Part shown: positions 1-9,385 of the stretch, in pieces
How positions within the stretch are numbered: position 1 is the stretch's first letter
Layout: every line of letters starts with the position of its first letter
NCBI GenBank assembly: GCA_014382605.1
Contig: JACNJM010000253.1
Span: forward strand, 1,385-49,182
Direction of reading: 5' to 3'
DNA length: 47,798 nucleotides
From: Anaerolineae bacterium
GTDB lineage: Bacteria > Chloroflexota > Anaerolineae > Anaerolineales > UBA11858
Made by a program: the position numbers and the translations under genes
The notes under the pieces: generated by a model
Told to the model about the DNA's origin: nothing
Seen by the model: only the letters and a program-made list of their open reading frames with translations
The model's database searches: none

Positions 1-92
1 CGAAATCTTGATTGCGAAGGCGTAAGCCTGAGCAATCAGTTCTATTTGGGAACAGGTATAATAATCATGGTGCAGTGGTTCTTCCTTCGCCC

Positions 93-833
93 TCATTTTG
101 CGAATTCCCAGGGACACAACTTTCGTTCGAGCCAATCTACCGAGAAATATAATCCCAACCCTAATAAACTCATCGCCATGATTCCGGCGTACATGGCTGG
201 GTAGTCGAAGAGTGTACTGCCCTTGAGGTAGATGTAATAGCCCAGGCCGCGTTGTGTGGCGAATAACTCGGCCACATATAGCACCGCCACCGCCGTCCCC
301 ACAGATTGGCGCAGCCCAGTGAGAATAGCGGGTAGGCTGGCGGGTAGGTACACATAGCGGAATAGCGCCCGCCGCCCAGCCCCCAGGCTGCGCACACTCT
401 GGATCAACTCCGGGCGCAGGCTGGCAGCTTGATCGCGCACCAGTACCAAAATTTGGAAGAAAAGAATGATAAAGATAATCGCGATTTTGGGCATATCGCC
501 CAACCCAAAGAGCAGAATCAATACCGGGACGAGTACCACTTTTGGGATCGGGTAGAGCAGGTAGATCAGTGGTGAGAAAAGCGCGTTCATGCGCGGCGAC
601 TGCCCCAAAATTAGCCCCGCGGGGGAGGCTAGCAAAATCGCCAGCGCCGTGCTGGCAAACACACGCCAAAGGCTGACGGCGAAATGTGGCAGCAGATCGC
701 CCCCCAATTCGCGAAAAAACGCCGGGATAACCTCGATGGGAGATGGCAAGATCGGTTGATCGATCATCCAGGCGGCGATATGCCAGATGGTGAAGAGCGC
801 CAATACGGCATAAATCAGATCGCGGCGTTTCAT
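93..833 (-). CDS. ABC transporter permease, NitT/TauT/SsuC-like
   Basis: 246 aa multi-TM protein with BPD_transp-like segment (SVRSLGAGRRALFRYVYLPASLPAILTGLRQSVGTAV); overlaps the ATPase gene by 4 nt. Confidence 0.88.
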   Translation of the reverse strand: MKRRDLIYAVLALFTIWHIAAWMIDQPILPSPIEVIPAFFRELGGDLLPHFAVSLWRVFASTALAILLASPAGLILGQSPRMNALFSPLIYLLYPIPKVVLVPVLILLFGLGDMPKIAIIFIILFFQILVLVRDQAASLRPELIQSVRSLGAGRRALFRYVYLPASLPAILTGLRQSVGTAVAVLYVAELFATQRGLGYYIYLKGSTLFDYPAMYAGIMAMSLLGLGLYFSVDWLERKLCPWEFAK

Positions 834-1591
834 GGCAACTCCATTTGAGCGCGCAGGTCGCGGCAGATGTTCATATATGCATCGCTGCCGCGGAAATTAT
901 CGCTTCCGGCCTGTGGATTTTCGATCACCCGCGGGTGTGTATTGGGTGGTTCCCCCAGCAGCAGGATTTTCTTGCCAAGAATGGCGGCCTCCTCAATGGT
1001 GTGCGTGACAATCAGCAGGGTCAGATTTTGCTCGCCTTGTAACTCAAGGGTCAGGTTCTGTAAGTCTTCGCGCGTGGGGGCATCCAGTGATGAAAAAGGC
1101 TCGTCCATCAACAGCAGATCAGGTTCCAGCGCCAAAGTGCGCGCAATCGCGGTGCGCTGGCGCTGCCCACCGGAGAGCTGCCCCGGGTATTTTTCGGCAT
1201 GGGGGAGTAATCTTAAACGATCCAGCCAGGGATCAACATTCAGGGATGGCTGAAAATCTTGCGGCGCGTGCGTGCCATCTGGCCCGTAAAAGCCGCGGAT
1301 GCGCAAGCCAAGTTGAGCGTTTTCGCGCACAGTGGCCCAATGCAACAGGCCGTATTCTTGAATAATCAGCCCGGTGTGCGGCCGCGGGCGCGTAATGCGT
1401 TCCCCGTTGATGAGTACATTCCCCGCGGTGGGGAAGCGCAAACCCGCGATCAGATACAGCAGTGTTGATTTGCCGCATCCCGAAGGGCCAAGCACCGCCC
1501 AGGTTTCGCCGCGCTGAACCTCCCAGGAAAAATCCTGAAAAATTGGTTTTTGGTTGGCGTAGGCAAACGTGAGCGCATTGAGTTGAATCAT
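830..1591 (-). CDS. ABC transporter ATP-binding protein, NitT/TauT family
   Basis: Walker A GPSGCGKST, signature LSGGQRQR, Walker B LLLMDEPFSSLD. Confidence 0.93.
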   Translation of the reverse strand: MIQLNALTFAYANQKPIFQDFSWEVQRGETWAVLGPSGCGKSTLLYLIAGLRFPTAGNVLINGERITRPRPHTGLIIQEYGLLHWATVRENAQLGLRIRGFYGPDGTHAPQDFQPSLNVDPWLDRLRLLPHAEKYPGQLSGGQRQRTAIARTLALEPDLLLMDEPFSSLDAPTREDLQNLTLELQGEQNLTLLIVTHTIEEAAILGKKILLLGEPPNTHPRVIENPQAGSDNFRGSDAYMNICRDLRAQMELP

Positions 1592-1614
1592 GGCAAAAGC
1601 GGATTATATCCCAG

Positions 1615-1655
1615 AATCAAAAGAGAAACTTCTCCAAGAAGTTTCTCTTTTGATT
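1615..1655 (-). terminator. Strong hairpin between the substrate-binding protein and ATPase genes
   Basis: Perfect 18-bp arms aatcaaaagagaaacttc / gaagtttctcttttgatt with a 5-nt loop. Confidence 0.6.
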
Positions 1656-1676
1656 GAAATTAAGGTCTTGAATGGC

Positions 1677-2633
1677 TTAGGGCAGGTATGCTGCCGTCAC
1701 TGATTCGCTATAGGCAACATCGGTTCCCAGCAATCCTTTATCCATCGCCCAATTCACGGCATCATCCCACTGCGCCTGTGAGGGCACGCCCGCGGTGGGG
1801 AAGGGGTTGACCTGGTAGGTTTCCAGCAATGGGCCGGGGACCAGACCCAGCTCGCCCATTAGCGCGGTATATTGCGCCGGGTTGGCGTTGATTTTCTCCA
1901 CGGCTTGCTCAACTGCTGCGAGGAAGGCCCGTACCGCTTCGGGATTGGCATCAATCACATCCTTGCGGAAGGAAAAAACACTCAAGCCATATTCGGGATG
2001 GCTGGTATCGTCAACAACAACGGTTGCCCCGCCTAACAAGGCCATTGACGAAGCTGGGTCGGGCAGCATGGCAGCCTGCATATCGCCAGAACCGAGCAAT
2101 GCCAACCGGTCGGGGATTTTCGGTACAGAGAGGGTGGCGATTTCATCGGCAGTAAAGCCCTCGGCCTCCAGCAAGCGGTCGGTCAGATAAGCGATCACCG
2201 TGCCATCCGAGATGCCAATTTCAACCCCCTTGAGGTCTTCTACAATGGCGATGCCGCTGTCTTTGGCGGCCAGAATGCGGAAAAGCGGCGCGGTGCTGGT
2301 AGCGGCGCGGGCGGTGCGCACAATTTGCACCTGAACTTCGTTTTTGTTGTAGAACAAGGTCGAGACGATCTCGTTGAGCATCCCGTCGGCGCTGCCCGCG
2401 GCGATGATTTGGTCACGCTCGGGGGCGGAGGCCACCGGTATGATTTCCACCTTCACACCCTGGGCTTCGAAAAAGCCCTCTTGGGCAGCCACATGGATGG
2501 GGAGTGTATCCAGCACGGGGAGCAGAGCCATCTTTAGGGTCGCTGGTTCGGACTTCCCGCCGCAGGCGCTTAGCATCACACCCGATAACATAATTATGAA
2601 TAGCATTAGGACGAACTTGTTTTTTGTAAACAT
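1677..2633 (-). CDS. ABC transporter substrate-binding lipoprotein (NMT1/NitT-TauT-like)
   Basis: Start trimmed to MFTKNKFVLMLFIIMLSGVMLSACGG (lipobox LSAC); SBP-like body ALLPVLDTLPIHVAAQEGFFEAQGVKVEIIPV. Confidence 0.85.
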   Translation of the reverse strand: MFTKNKFVLMLFIIMLSGVMLSACGGKSEPATLKMALLPVLDTLPIHVAAQEGFFEAQGVKVEIIPVASAPERDQIIAAGSADGMLNEIVSTLFYNKNEVQVQIVRTARAATSTAPLFRILAAKDSGIAIVEDLKGVEIGISDGTVIAYLTDRLLEAEGFTADEIATLSVPKIPDRLALLGSGDMQAAMLPDPASSMALLGGATVVVDDTSHPEYGLSVFSFRKDVIDANPEAVRAFLAAVEQAVEKINANPAQYTALMGELGLVPGPLLETYQVNPFPTAGVPSQAQWDDAVNWAMDKGLLGTDVAYSESVTAAYLP

Positions 2634-2692
2634 TGAAATTATCCTTTCGTGTTTTTGATAAGACCAAGAAACTATGCTGTGTATTCCTGGCT

Positions 2693-3304
2693 TTATAAAT
2701 TCTCTAACTGCGAAATGCGTTCTTCGGAGATGCCAAGACTGCGCAGCAGCACGGTTTGCAGCCCCGGGAGCGCCCGTTGTGGCGTGGGGTGTCCGGTATG
2801 TACCCACTCGATAATTACCTCATTGATCGCGCCCATCCAGGCGTAGGCCGCGATTTCGGTGTCGATGGATAGAATATCGCCTTCTTGCACGGCTTCGTCG
2901 AGATGCCGCTGAATGAGCCGGATGAAACGCAGGTGGATTTCGCGCTGCTTCTCTTCGAAGGCTGCCCCCAGGCCAACCGCTTGTATCAGGAATATTTTGG
3001 CTAATTTCTGATATGAGGTAAAGGTTTCCATGCAGATGCGCAAGGCGGTATTTACCCGACGAACGCCGCTGGTTTCTTTGTCGATGGCTTCCTTCAGCCG
3101 TTTTTCGAGAATCCCGGCGAACTCGTCGACCAGGCCGAGGAAAATTTCTTCTTTGCTGGGGAAGTGGAAATAGACCGCGCCTTTCGAAGTTTGCGAATCG
3201 CTGACAATATCGGCTACGCTGGTATTGTGGTAGCCATTTTGGGCAAAACGTTCCACGGCGGCATCCAGAATACGTTGGCGCGTGGTCTTTTCGGTTTCAA
3301 GCAT
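2693..3304 (-). CDS. TetR/AcrR family transcriptional regulator
   Basis: TTRQRILDAAVERFAQNGYHNTSVADIVSDSQTSKGAVYFHFPSKEEIF is a classic TetR N-terminal HTH; start set at MLETEK. Confidence 0.93.
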   Translation of the reverse strand: MLETEKTTRQRILDAAVERFAQNGYHNTSVADIVSDSQTSKGAVYFHFPSKEEIFLGLVDEFAGILEKRLKEAIDKETSGVRRVNTALRICMETFTSYQKLAKIFLIQAVGLGAAFEEKQREIHLRFIRLIQRHLDEAVQEGDILSIDTEIAAYAWMGAINEVIIEWVHTGHPTPQRALPGLQTVLLRSLGISEERISQLENL

Positions 3305-3320
3305 GTATGCTCTCACAATC

Positions 3321-3338
3321 AGACCGACCGGTCGGTCT
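3321..3338. promoter_or_regulatory. Perfect 18-bp palindrome, candidate TetR operator
   Basis: agaccgaccggtcggtct is its own reverse complement; lies 17 nt upstream of the tetR start codon. Confidence 0.75.
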
Positions 3339-3349
3339 CTGTGCGGTGA

Positions 3350-3378
3350 AGAATAGCACAGTGCAAAATTTTTGTCAA
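3350..3378 (-). promoter_or_regulatory. Sigma70-type promoter for tetR and the ABC importer
   Basis: Minus strand TTGACA-N17-TATTCT (3378-3373 / 3355-3350); the operator lies just downstream of the -10. Confidence 0.7.
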
Positions 3379-3397
3379 AGGTTTGAATTTCTACAAA

Positions 3398-3492
3398 AGA
3401 CCTCCGAAGTTTTCGTGCAGCATTTCGAACGAAGTGAAGAAGCGACGAGCTTGTTCGATTCGCTCAGAACCTTCCTGTGACTTCGGAGGTCT
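3398..3492. repeat. Intergenic inverted repeat, 12-bp arms
   Basis: agacctccgaag (3398-3409) and cttcggaggtct (3481-3492) flanking about 71 nt. Confidence 0.6.
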
Positions 3493-3618
3493 GAGTTTGA
3501 TACTGAAACTGACTTTATATTGCGCAAAAAAATGGGATATATTTAGTCCGAATATTACGCTTGCCGAATGACTTTTATCACTCATGGAAGGATCAATGGC
3601 TATGTTAAAATCTGATCG

Positions 3619-4281
3619 GTGAAAGAGCGCTATTTTTCTTCCAATACCATCGACGTTCAGGCCACGCAAATGCTCCATCAGGCAAGCTCCCGCCCTCGAG
3701 AGTTTGCCTTGATTCCGGAACGTAGCGCTCTGCTGGTATTGGATATGCAGGATTATTTCCTGCACCCCGAATCTCATGCGTACATCCCCAGCGCGGTGGC
3801 GATTCTCCCCGGCCTGCAAAACTTGATTGACGCGTTCTCGCAGCGCAATTGCCCAATCTTCTTCACGCAGCACATCAACACCCCTGAGAATGCGGCTATG
3901 ATGGGCCAGTGGTGGCGCGAAATCATCACCGTCGAAAACCCCCTCCGCGCTATCACACCCCAACTCGATACGCGCCCCGGTGTGATATTACAGAAGCCGC
4001 AGTACGATGCTTTCTATCAGACCGATCTTGAAGATCGTCTGCATGGCCTGAATGTGCGACAGCTTATCATTTGTGGTGTGATGACGCACCTGTGCTGCGA
4101 GACCACTGTCCGCGCTGCCTTTGTACGTGGTTTCGAAATATTCTTCCCTGTAGATGGCACGGCTACCTACAATATCGCTTTCCACCGCGCCACGCTCACC
4201 AACCTGGCGCACGGCTGCGCCCACCTCACCTTGGTTGCCGATATTTTGGCTTTGCTTACACCCGATGACCACAATGCCTGA
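3619..4281 (+). CDS. Isochorismatase-family cysteine hydrolase
   Basis: ALLVLDMQDYFLHP, GVILQKPQYDAFYQTDLE, LIICGVMTHLCCETTVRAAFVRGFEIFFPVDGTAT; GTG start. Confidence 0.88.
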   Translation: MKERYFSSNTIDVQATQMLHQASSRPREFALIPERSALLVLDMQDYFLHPESHAYIPSAVAILPGLQNLIDAFSQRNCPIFFTQHINTPENAAMMGQWWREIITVENPLRAITPQLDTRPGVILQKPQYDAFYQTDLEDRLHGLNVRQLIICGVMTHLCCETTVRAAFVRGFEIFFPVDGTATYNIAFHRATLTNLAHGCAHLTLVADILALLTPDDHNA

Positions 4282-4297
4282 ATATTACCAACAAATT

Positions 4298-4348
4298 ACC
4301 GCCAAGAACTTTATTTTTTTCGCTTTGCGTTCTTGGCGTCTTAGCGGT
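4298..4348. repeat. Intergenic imperfect palindrome (CGCCAAGAAC-type), dispersed family copy 1
   Basis: accgccaagaac ... gttcttggcgtcttagcggt. Confidence 0.7.
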
Positions 4349-4362
4349 GCCAAAATTTTTTT

Positions 4363-5286
4363 ATGACGGCAATAGATATTAACCCGGTTGCGATTATCGG
4401 CGCTGGCCCGGCGGGGTTGGCCGCTGCAATTCAGATCAAACGCTTTGGCGTCGATCCGCTAGTTTTCGAAATGGATGCCCCTGGCGGCTTGCTGTGTAAT
4501 GCCAACCTGGTAGAAAATTACCCTGGATTCCCGCGCGGCATCGCGGGAACGAGGTTGGTACGCCTCTTCGAGCGTCAGGCTCAAGCTGTAGGAGTAAACC
4601 TGACTCACGCGCGCGTGACTCAGCTCGATTGGGATGGTGGCGCCTTCCGGCTGGATACCTCCCACGGGGCGCGTATGGCCCGAAGGGTGGTTGTCGCCAC
4701 GGGGACGCGGCCGCGCACTTTTACAAATTTGGAAATTCCCGCGCCTCTGATCGACCGCGTGTTCTATGAAGTTTTCCATCTCTTCGGCGTGACCGGGCAG
4801 CATATTGCGATTGTTGGCGCAGGGGATGCGGCCTTTGATTATGCCCTGAATCTGGCCGGGCGCGGCAACACGGTGACGATTTTGAATCGCGGCGGCGAAC
4901 TCAAGTGTCTGCCTCTGTTGTGGGAGCGCTCGCAAGTTAAGCCGCGCATTTGCTATTTGGCGCACACGGCGCTTGAAACGCTAGAACCGGGTGCAGACGA
5001 TGGCCTATTATTGCGCTGCGTTTCAGGGCGCAAAAAACTAAAAATCCAGGCTGACTATCTTTTAGGCGCCATTGGGCGCGTGCCGCGTCTGGACGTGCTA
5101 TCGCCTCGGGTGCAGGATCAGGCCCAGAGCCTGGAAAGTCGCGCCTTGCTTTATTTCATTGGAGATGTTAAAAATGGCATCTATCGGCAAACGTCCATCG
5201 CCATTGGGGATGGCATCCGCGCTGCGATGCAGATTTGTCAAGAATATAATCACGGAGACACAGAGTTCACAGAATCTTCTCAGTAA
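4363..5286 (+). CDS. NAD(P)/FAD-dependent oxidoreductase (thioredoxin-reductase-like)
   Basis: AIIGAGPAGLAAAIQIKRFGVDPLVFE, second GxGxxA motif IAIVGAGDAAFDYALNLA, FIGDVKNGIYRQTSIAIGDGIRAA. Confidence 0.85.
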   Translation: MTAIDINPVAIIGAGPAGLAAAIQIKRFGVDPLVFEMDAPGGLLCNANLVENYPGFPRGIAGTRLVRLFERQAQAVGVNLTHARVTQLDWDGGAFRLDTSHGARMARRVVVATGTRPRTFTNLEIPAPLIDRVFYEVFHLFGVTGQHIAIVGAGDAAFDYALNLAGRGNTVTILNRGGELKCLPLLWERSQVKPRICYLAHTALETLEPGADDGLLLRCVSGRKKLKIQADYLLGAIGRVPRLDVLSPRVQDQAQSLESRALLYFIGDVKNGIYRQTSIAIGDGIRAAMQICQEYNHGDTEFTESSQ

Positions 5287-5328
5287 CTGTACAGAGAAAA
5301 TTTTCGTGTGCTTTGTGTCTCTGTGGTG
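5251..5328. repeat. Imperfect palindrome (CACAGAG-type), dispersed family copy 2, overlapping the end of the upstream CDS
   Basis: cacggagacacagagttcacagaa ... ttcgtgtgctttgtgtctctgtggtg. Confidence 0.75.
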
Positions 5329-5349
5329 AAATTTTAAGGAGATTATTTT

Positions 5350-6294
5350 ATGAAAGTCCTCGCTTCGTCAGGTCGAGAAGATATTGCTATGGTATATGTG
5401 GCCGAATTGGAAGGCGGTAAATTTATTGAATTTGTGGAAGCTATCCAGCCGCCGATGCCGCGTGAAGAAAAATGGGTTTTAATGGTATCAACCCTGTATG
5501 GTTGTCCGGTGGGTTGCTCGATGTGCGATGCGGGGGGCTATTTCCACGGTAAGGTTTCAAAGGAAGATTTATTTGCCCAGATTGATTATGTGGTGAATTT
5601 GCGCTACCCGGATTGGCAGATTAACACGCAGCAGTTTAAAATTCAGTTTGCCCGTATGGGCGAACCCGCCTTCAATATGGCGGTGTTGGATGTGATCGAA
5701 GAACTTCCGCAGCGTTATCATGCCCCCGGATTTATGCCCTCGGTTTCGACGATTGCTCCGCATGGCACCGAGCGCTTTTTCGAGCGGTTGCTGGATGTGA
5801 AGAATAGGCTCTACCGCGGCGGGAATTTTCAGTTCCAGTTTTCAATTCATACTACGGATGAACGCCTGCGCGATGAGATGATTCCGGTGAAAAAGTGGAG
5901 TTTTGCTGAGATGGGGGCCTTCGGCGAGCGTTTCTACGAAGATGGCGACCGCAAGGTTACATTGAATTTTGCCCTGGCTGAAGATAGCCCGGTAGACCCC
6001 GATGTGCTATTGCGGCATTTTTCGCCAGAGAAATTTTTGATTAAGATCACGCCGTTGAACCCAACTTACCGCGCCGCCGAGAATGGCTTAAACTCGTATA
6101 TTGATCCACATAGCGGGAATGGCGATTATCCAATCCTTCAGGATTTGCGCGCTGCCGGGTATCAGGTGATTATGAGTATCGGCGAAGTGGAAGAGAATTA
6201 TATCGGTTCAAACTGCGGCCAGTATGTGCGCCGTCATCTCGAAGCGCTGGATATGGCGATTGATGGCTATACTTACCGCGTGCAGGAATATTAA
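5350..6294 (+). CDS. Radical SAM protein, short RlmN/Cfr-like
   Basis: GCPVGCSMCDAGG (CX3CX2C), ARMGEPAFN, FSIHTTDERLRDEMIPVKKW, C-terminal SNCGQYVRRH resembling the RlmN Cys motif; no RlmN N-terminal domain. Confidence 0.8.
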   Translation: MKVLASSGREDIAMVYVAELEGGKFIEFVEAIQPPMPREEKWVLMVSTLYGCPVGCSMCDAGGYFHGKVSKEDLFAQIDYVVNLRYPDWQINTQQFKIQFARMGEPAFNMAVLDVIEELPQRYHAPGFMPSVSTIAPHGTERFFERLLDVKNRLYRGGNFQFQFSIHTTDERLRDEMIPVKKWSFAEMGAFGERFYEDGDRKVTLNFALAEDSPVDPDVLLRHFSPEKFLIKITPLNPTYRAAENGLNSYIDPHSGNGDYPILQDLRAAGYQVIMSIGEVEENYIGSNCGQYVRRHLEALDMAIDGYTYRVQEY

Positions 6295-6337
6295 ACCGAA
6301 GAGTTGCTACGCAGGCAGCGGGTATGTTTGCCTTTAT

Positions 6338-6400
6338 CACCATAAAAACTCAAAGGCACGAAGGGATTATTTTTCTTTGTGTCTTCGTGCCTTTGTGGTG
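6338..6400. repeat. Imperfect palindrome (AAAGGCACGAAG-type), dispersed family copy 3
   Basis: caccataaaaactcaaaggcacgaag ... cttcgtgcctttgtggtg. Confidence 0.75.
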
Positions 6401-6430
6401 AATTCTTTGTAAATCTACATGATCCGTGTC

Positions 6431-8107
6431 CTATTTCGTTAACTTTCGGTATTTGATGCGTTGGGGGGTGTCGGCATCGGTGCCCAGGCGTTTGCGGCGT
6501 GCTTCTTCGTAATCCGACCAGTTGCCTTCAGACCACATTAATTGACTATCGCCCTCAAAGGCCAGAATATGCGTGGCGATACGGTCAAGGAACCAGCGAT
6601 CGTGCGAAACCACGATGGCGCAGCCCGCAAAATTTTCCAGGGCTTCTTCCAGTGAGCGTAGCGTGTTGACATCGAGATCGTTGGTCGGCTCGTCGAGCAA
6701 AATCACGTTGGCGGCTTCTTTGAGAATTTTCGCCAAATGGACGCGGTTGCGCTCCCCGCCGGAGAGATTCTTGACCTGTTTTTGCTGGTCGCTACCCAAA
6801 AAATTGAACGAAGATACATAGGCGCGGCTGTTGCGCTTTTTGCCGCCCAGGTTGATGAACTCGTCTCCGCGGCTGATTTCTTCCCAGACATTTTTCTCGC
6901 CATCGAGCGTATCGCGTGACTGGTCTACGTAGCCTAACTGCACTGTCTGCCCGATGGCGACATTACCCGAATTAGGCTGCTCTTGCCCGGCAATCATGCG
7001 TAGCAGGGAGGTCTTGCCCGCGCCGTTGGGGCCGATCACCCCCACAATGCTGCCCGCCGGAATACTGCGGGTGAAGTCTTCAATCAACAGGCGCTCATCG
7101 TAACCCTTGTTAACTTTCTCGAAGTCGATCACGCGGTCGCCGAGCCGCGGCCCCGGCGGGATATAAATCTCCAGATCTTCGCGCTGTTTTTCATATTCCT
7201 GCGAGAGCAGCCGTTCGTAGGCCGTGACGCGGGCCTTGCCTTTGGCATGGCGAGCTTTAGGGGCCATGTGAATCCACTCCAACTCGCGTTGCAGGGTTTT
7301 TAGGCGTTTGTCTTCACTTTTCTCTTCCAGACGCAGACGGTTTTGTTTTTGCTCCAGCCAGGAGGAGTAATTGCCCTTCCAGGGGATGCCATGCCCGCGG
7401 TCGAGTTCCAGTATCCAGCCCGCCACATTGTCGAGAAAATAACGGTCGTGCGTCACCGCGATAACTGTGCCGGGGTATTGTTGTAAGTGGCGCTCCAACC
7501 AGGCCACCGATTCGGCATCGAGATGGTTGGTCGGTTCATCAAGCAACAGAATATCTGGCTCGGTGAGCAGCAGGCGCGTCAGCGCCACGCGGCGACGCTC
7601 GCCGCCCGAAAGCACAGCCGCCGAAGAATCTTCCGGTGGGCAGCGCAGCGCCCCCATCGCCATCTCTAATTTATGATCCAGATTCCAGGCATCGTGTTGG
7701 TCAAGCCAATCTTGCAAGCGGCCTTGTTCGGCGATCAGGGCTTCAAAATCGGCATCGGGTTCAGTGAATTTCTCGTTGATGGCATCAAAAGCTTTGAGAT
7801 TATCAACGATCGGCTGCACCGCTTCTTCAATAATCTCGCGCACGGTTTTGGCGTCATCCAATTGGGGTTCTTGCTCCAATAGCCCGACGCTGTAGCCTGG
7901 CGAAAAAACCACCTGGCCTTCGTAGCCATCATCATGCCCGGCAATAATTTTCAGCAATGTACTTTTGCCCGATCCGTTCAGGCCGACAACACCGATCTTG
8001 GCTCCATAATAAAATCCTAGCGAAATATCGCGGATGACTTCTTTGTTGCTGGGCGGAAAGCGGCGATTGACCCGCACCATTGAAAAAATAACTTTTTGAT
8101 CGTTCAT
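6431..8107 (-). CDS. ettA: ABC-F protein, energy-dependent translational throttle EttA-like
   Basis: Two ABC domains (GLNGSGKST / GPNGAGKTS), two LSGGE signatures, full-length ABC-F architecture, 558 aa. Confidence 0.9.
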   Translation of the reverse strand: MNDQKVIFSMVRVNRRFPPSNKEVIRDISLGFYYGAKIGVVGLNGSGKSTLLKIIAGHDDGYEGQVVFSPGYSVGLLEQEPQLDDAKTVREIIEEAVQPIVDNLKAFDAINEKFTEPDADFEALIAEQGRLQDWLDQHDAWNLDHKLEMAMGALRCPPEDSSAAVLSGGERRRVALTRLLLTEPDILLLDEPTNHLDAESVAWLERHLQQYPGTVIAVTHDRYFLDNVAGWILELDRGHGIPWKGNYSSWLEQKQNRLRLEEKSEDKRLKTLQRELEWIHMAPKARHAKGKARVTAYERLLSQEYEKQREDLEIYIPPGPRLGDRVIDFEKVNKGYDERLLIEDFTRSIPAGSIVGVIGPNGAGKTSLLRMIAGQEQPNSGNVAIGQTVQLGYVDQSRDTLDGEKNVWEEISRGDEFINLGGKKRNSRAYVSSFNFLGSDQQKQVKNLSGGERNRVHLAKILKEAANVILLDEPTNDLDVNTLRSLEEALENFAGCAIVVSHDRWFLDRIATHILAFEGDSQLMWSEGNWSDYEEARRKRLGTDADTPQRIKYRKLTK

Positions 8108-8194
8108 AGAATTGTTTCCTGCTTTCTTGGTTTCCTCGTGGAACTACCCATACACAGTTATAGAATTATACGCGATTATTGGTAAAATCGCCTT

Positions 8195-9262
8195 ATGAGC
8201 GATTCTAAACCTATTTCCGAAGTTGCCATCATTGGCGCGGGGCCGATTGGCATCGAGTTGGCCGCGGCGCTGAAACGCGCCGGGGTTTCCACCCTGCATT
8301 TCGATACCCAACAAATTGGCTACACTCTATCTTGGTGGCCGCGCCAGACTTATTTTTTCAGCACCACCGAGCGCATCGAAATTGTGGGCATCCCCATGCC
8401 CAGCATGCACCAACAGCGCGTCACCGGGGAAGAGTATCTGGCCTATCTACGTGGTATTGTCGAAGCGCTGGATTTGCAAATCAACACTTACGAATCAGTG
8501 ATGGGGATTACGCGGCTGGATTCAAGTTTTGAACTGGTGACCCAATCCCGTGCCGGGGAGCGGCGATACCAGGCCCGGCGCGTGGTATTCGCCATCGGGG
8601 ATATGCACGCCCCTAACTTGCTCCATATCCCCGGCGAAGATTTGCCGCATGTGACGCATTATTTCGATGAGCCGCACGCCTATTTCCGCAAGAAATTGTT
8701 CATCGTGGGCGGGCGCAACTCAGCCGTCGAAGCCGCACTGCGCTGCTGGCGCGCCGGGGCCGATGTGACCCTCAGCTATCGCCGCGCCGAATTTGATCCG
8801 AAATCGGTCAAACATTTCATCCTGCCCGATCTGTTGGCACAGATTGAACTCGGCACGATCACATTTCTGCCTGAAACCACCCCTCTGGAGATTACGCCTA
8901 CACAGGTTATTTTGCAGCGCGTCGATGGCTCGCGTTTTGAACAATCTGCCGACTTTGTGTTGCTGCTGACTGGCTTCCTCGGGGATATGACTCTCTTCGA
9001 GCGTGCCGGAGTCACGCTGGAGGGTGAAAGCCGCGCCCCGGTTTTTGATCCCCACACCATGCAGACGAATATCCCCGGGTTGTATGTCGCCGGGACGGCT
9101 GCGGGCGGCGAGCGCAAAGCGCGCTATAGCTACTTCATCGAAAATTGCCACGTTCATGTCGGGCGCATCGTCCAGCACATCACCGGTAAATGGCCGGAGA
9201 AACTGGGCACGATTCCCTCTCGGCAGTACGAACTTCCGTTGGAAGATATTCGAGCCAATTAG
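8195..9262 (+). CDS. FAD/NAD(P)-binding oxidoreductase, YpdA-like
   Basis: [101 protein letters not shown]. Confidence 0.82.
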   Translation: MSDSKPISEVAIIGAGPIGIELAAALKRAGVSTLHFDTQQIGYTLSWWPRQTYFFSTTERIEIVGIPMPSMHQQRVTGEEYLAYLRGIVEALDLQINTYESVMGITRLDSSFELVTQSRAGERRYQARRVVFAIGDMHAPNLLHIPGEDLPHVTHYFDEPHAYFRKKLFIVGGRNSAVEAALRCWRAGADVTLSYRRAEFDPKSVKHFILPDLLAQIELGTITFLPETTPLEITPTQVILQRVDGSRFEQSADFVLLLTGFLGDMTLFERAGVTLEGESRAPVFDPHTMQTNIPGLYVAGTAAGGERKARYSYFIENCHVHVGRIVQHITGKWPEKLGTIPSRQYELPLEDIRAN

Positions 9263-9270
9263 ATAGGGTT

Positions 9271-9373
9271 CACCACAAAGGCCCGAAGACACAAAGGCAA
9301 AAAGAAAAAAACTTCGTGGCTTTGCCGTCTCGCACCGGCGTGCTCGCGGCACGAACGGTGTGTCTTCGTGGTG
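9271..9373. repeat. Imperfect palindrome, dispersed family copy 4, with interior insertion
   Basis: caccacaaaggcccgaagacacaaagg ... gtgtcttcgtggtg. Confidence 0.65.
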
Positions 9374-9385
9374 GGCATTATAAAA

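Noticed and set aside
3391-3963. 190-aa minus-strand ORF opposite the isochorismatase gene
   Set aside because: Crosses the intergenic inverted repeat and is antisense to a clear hydrolase.
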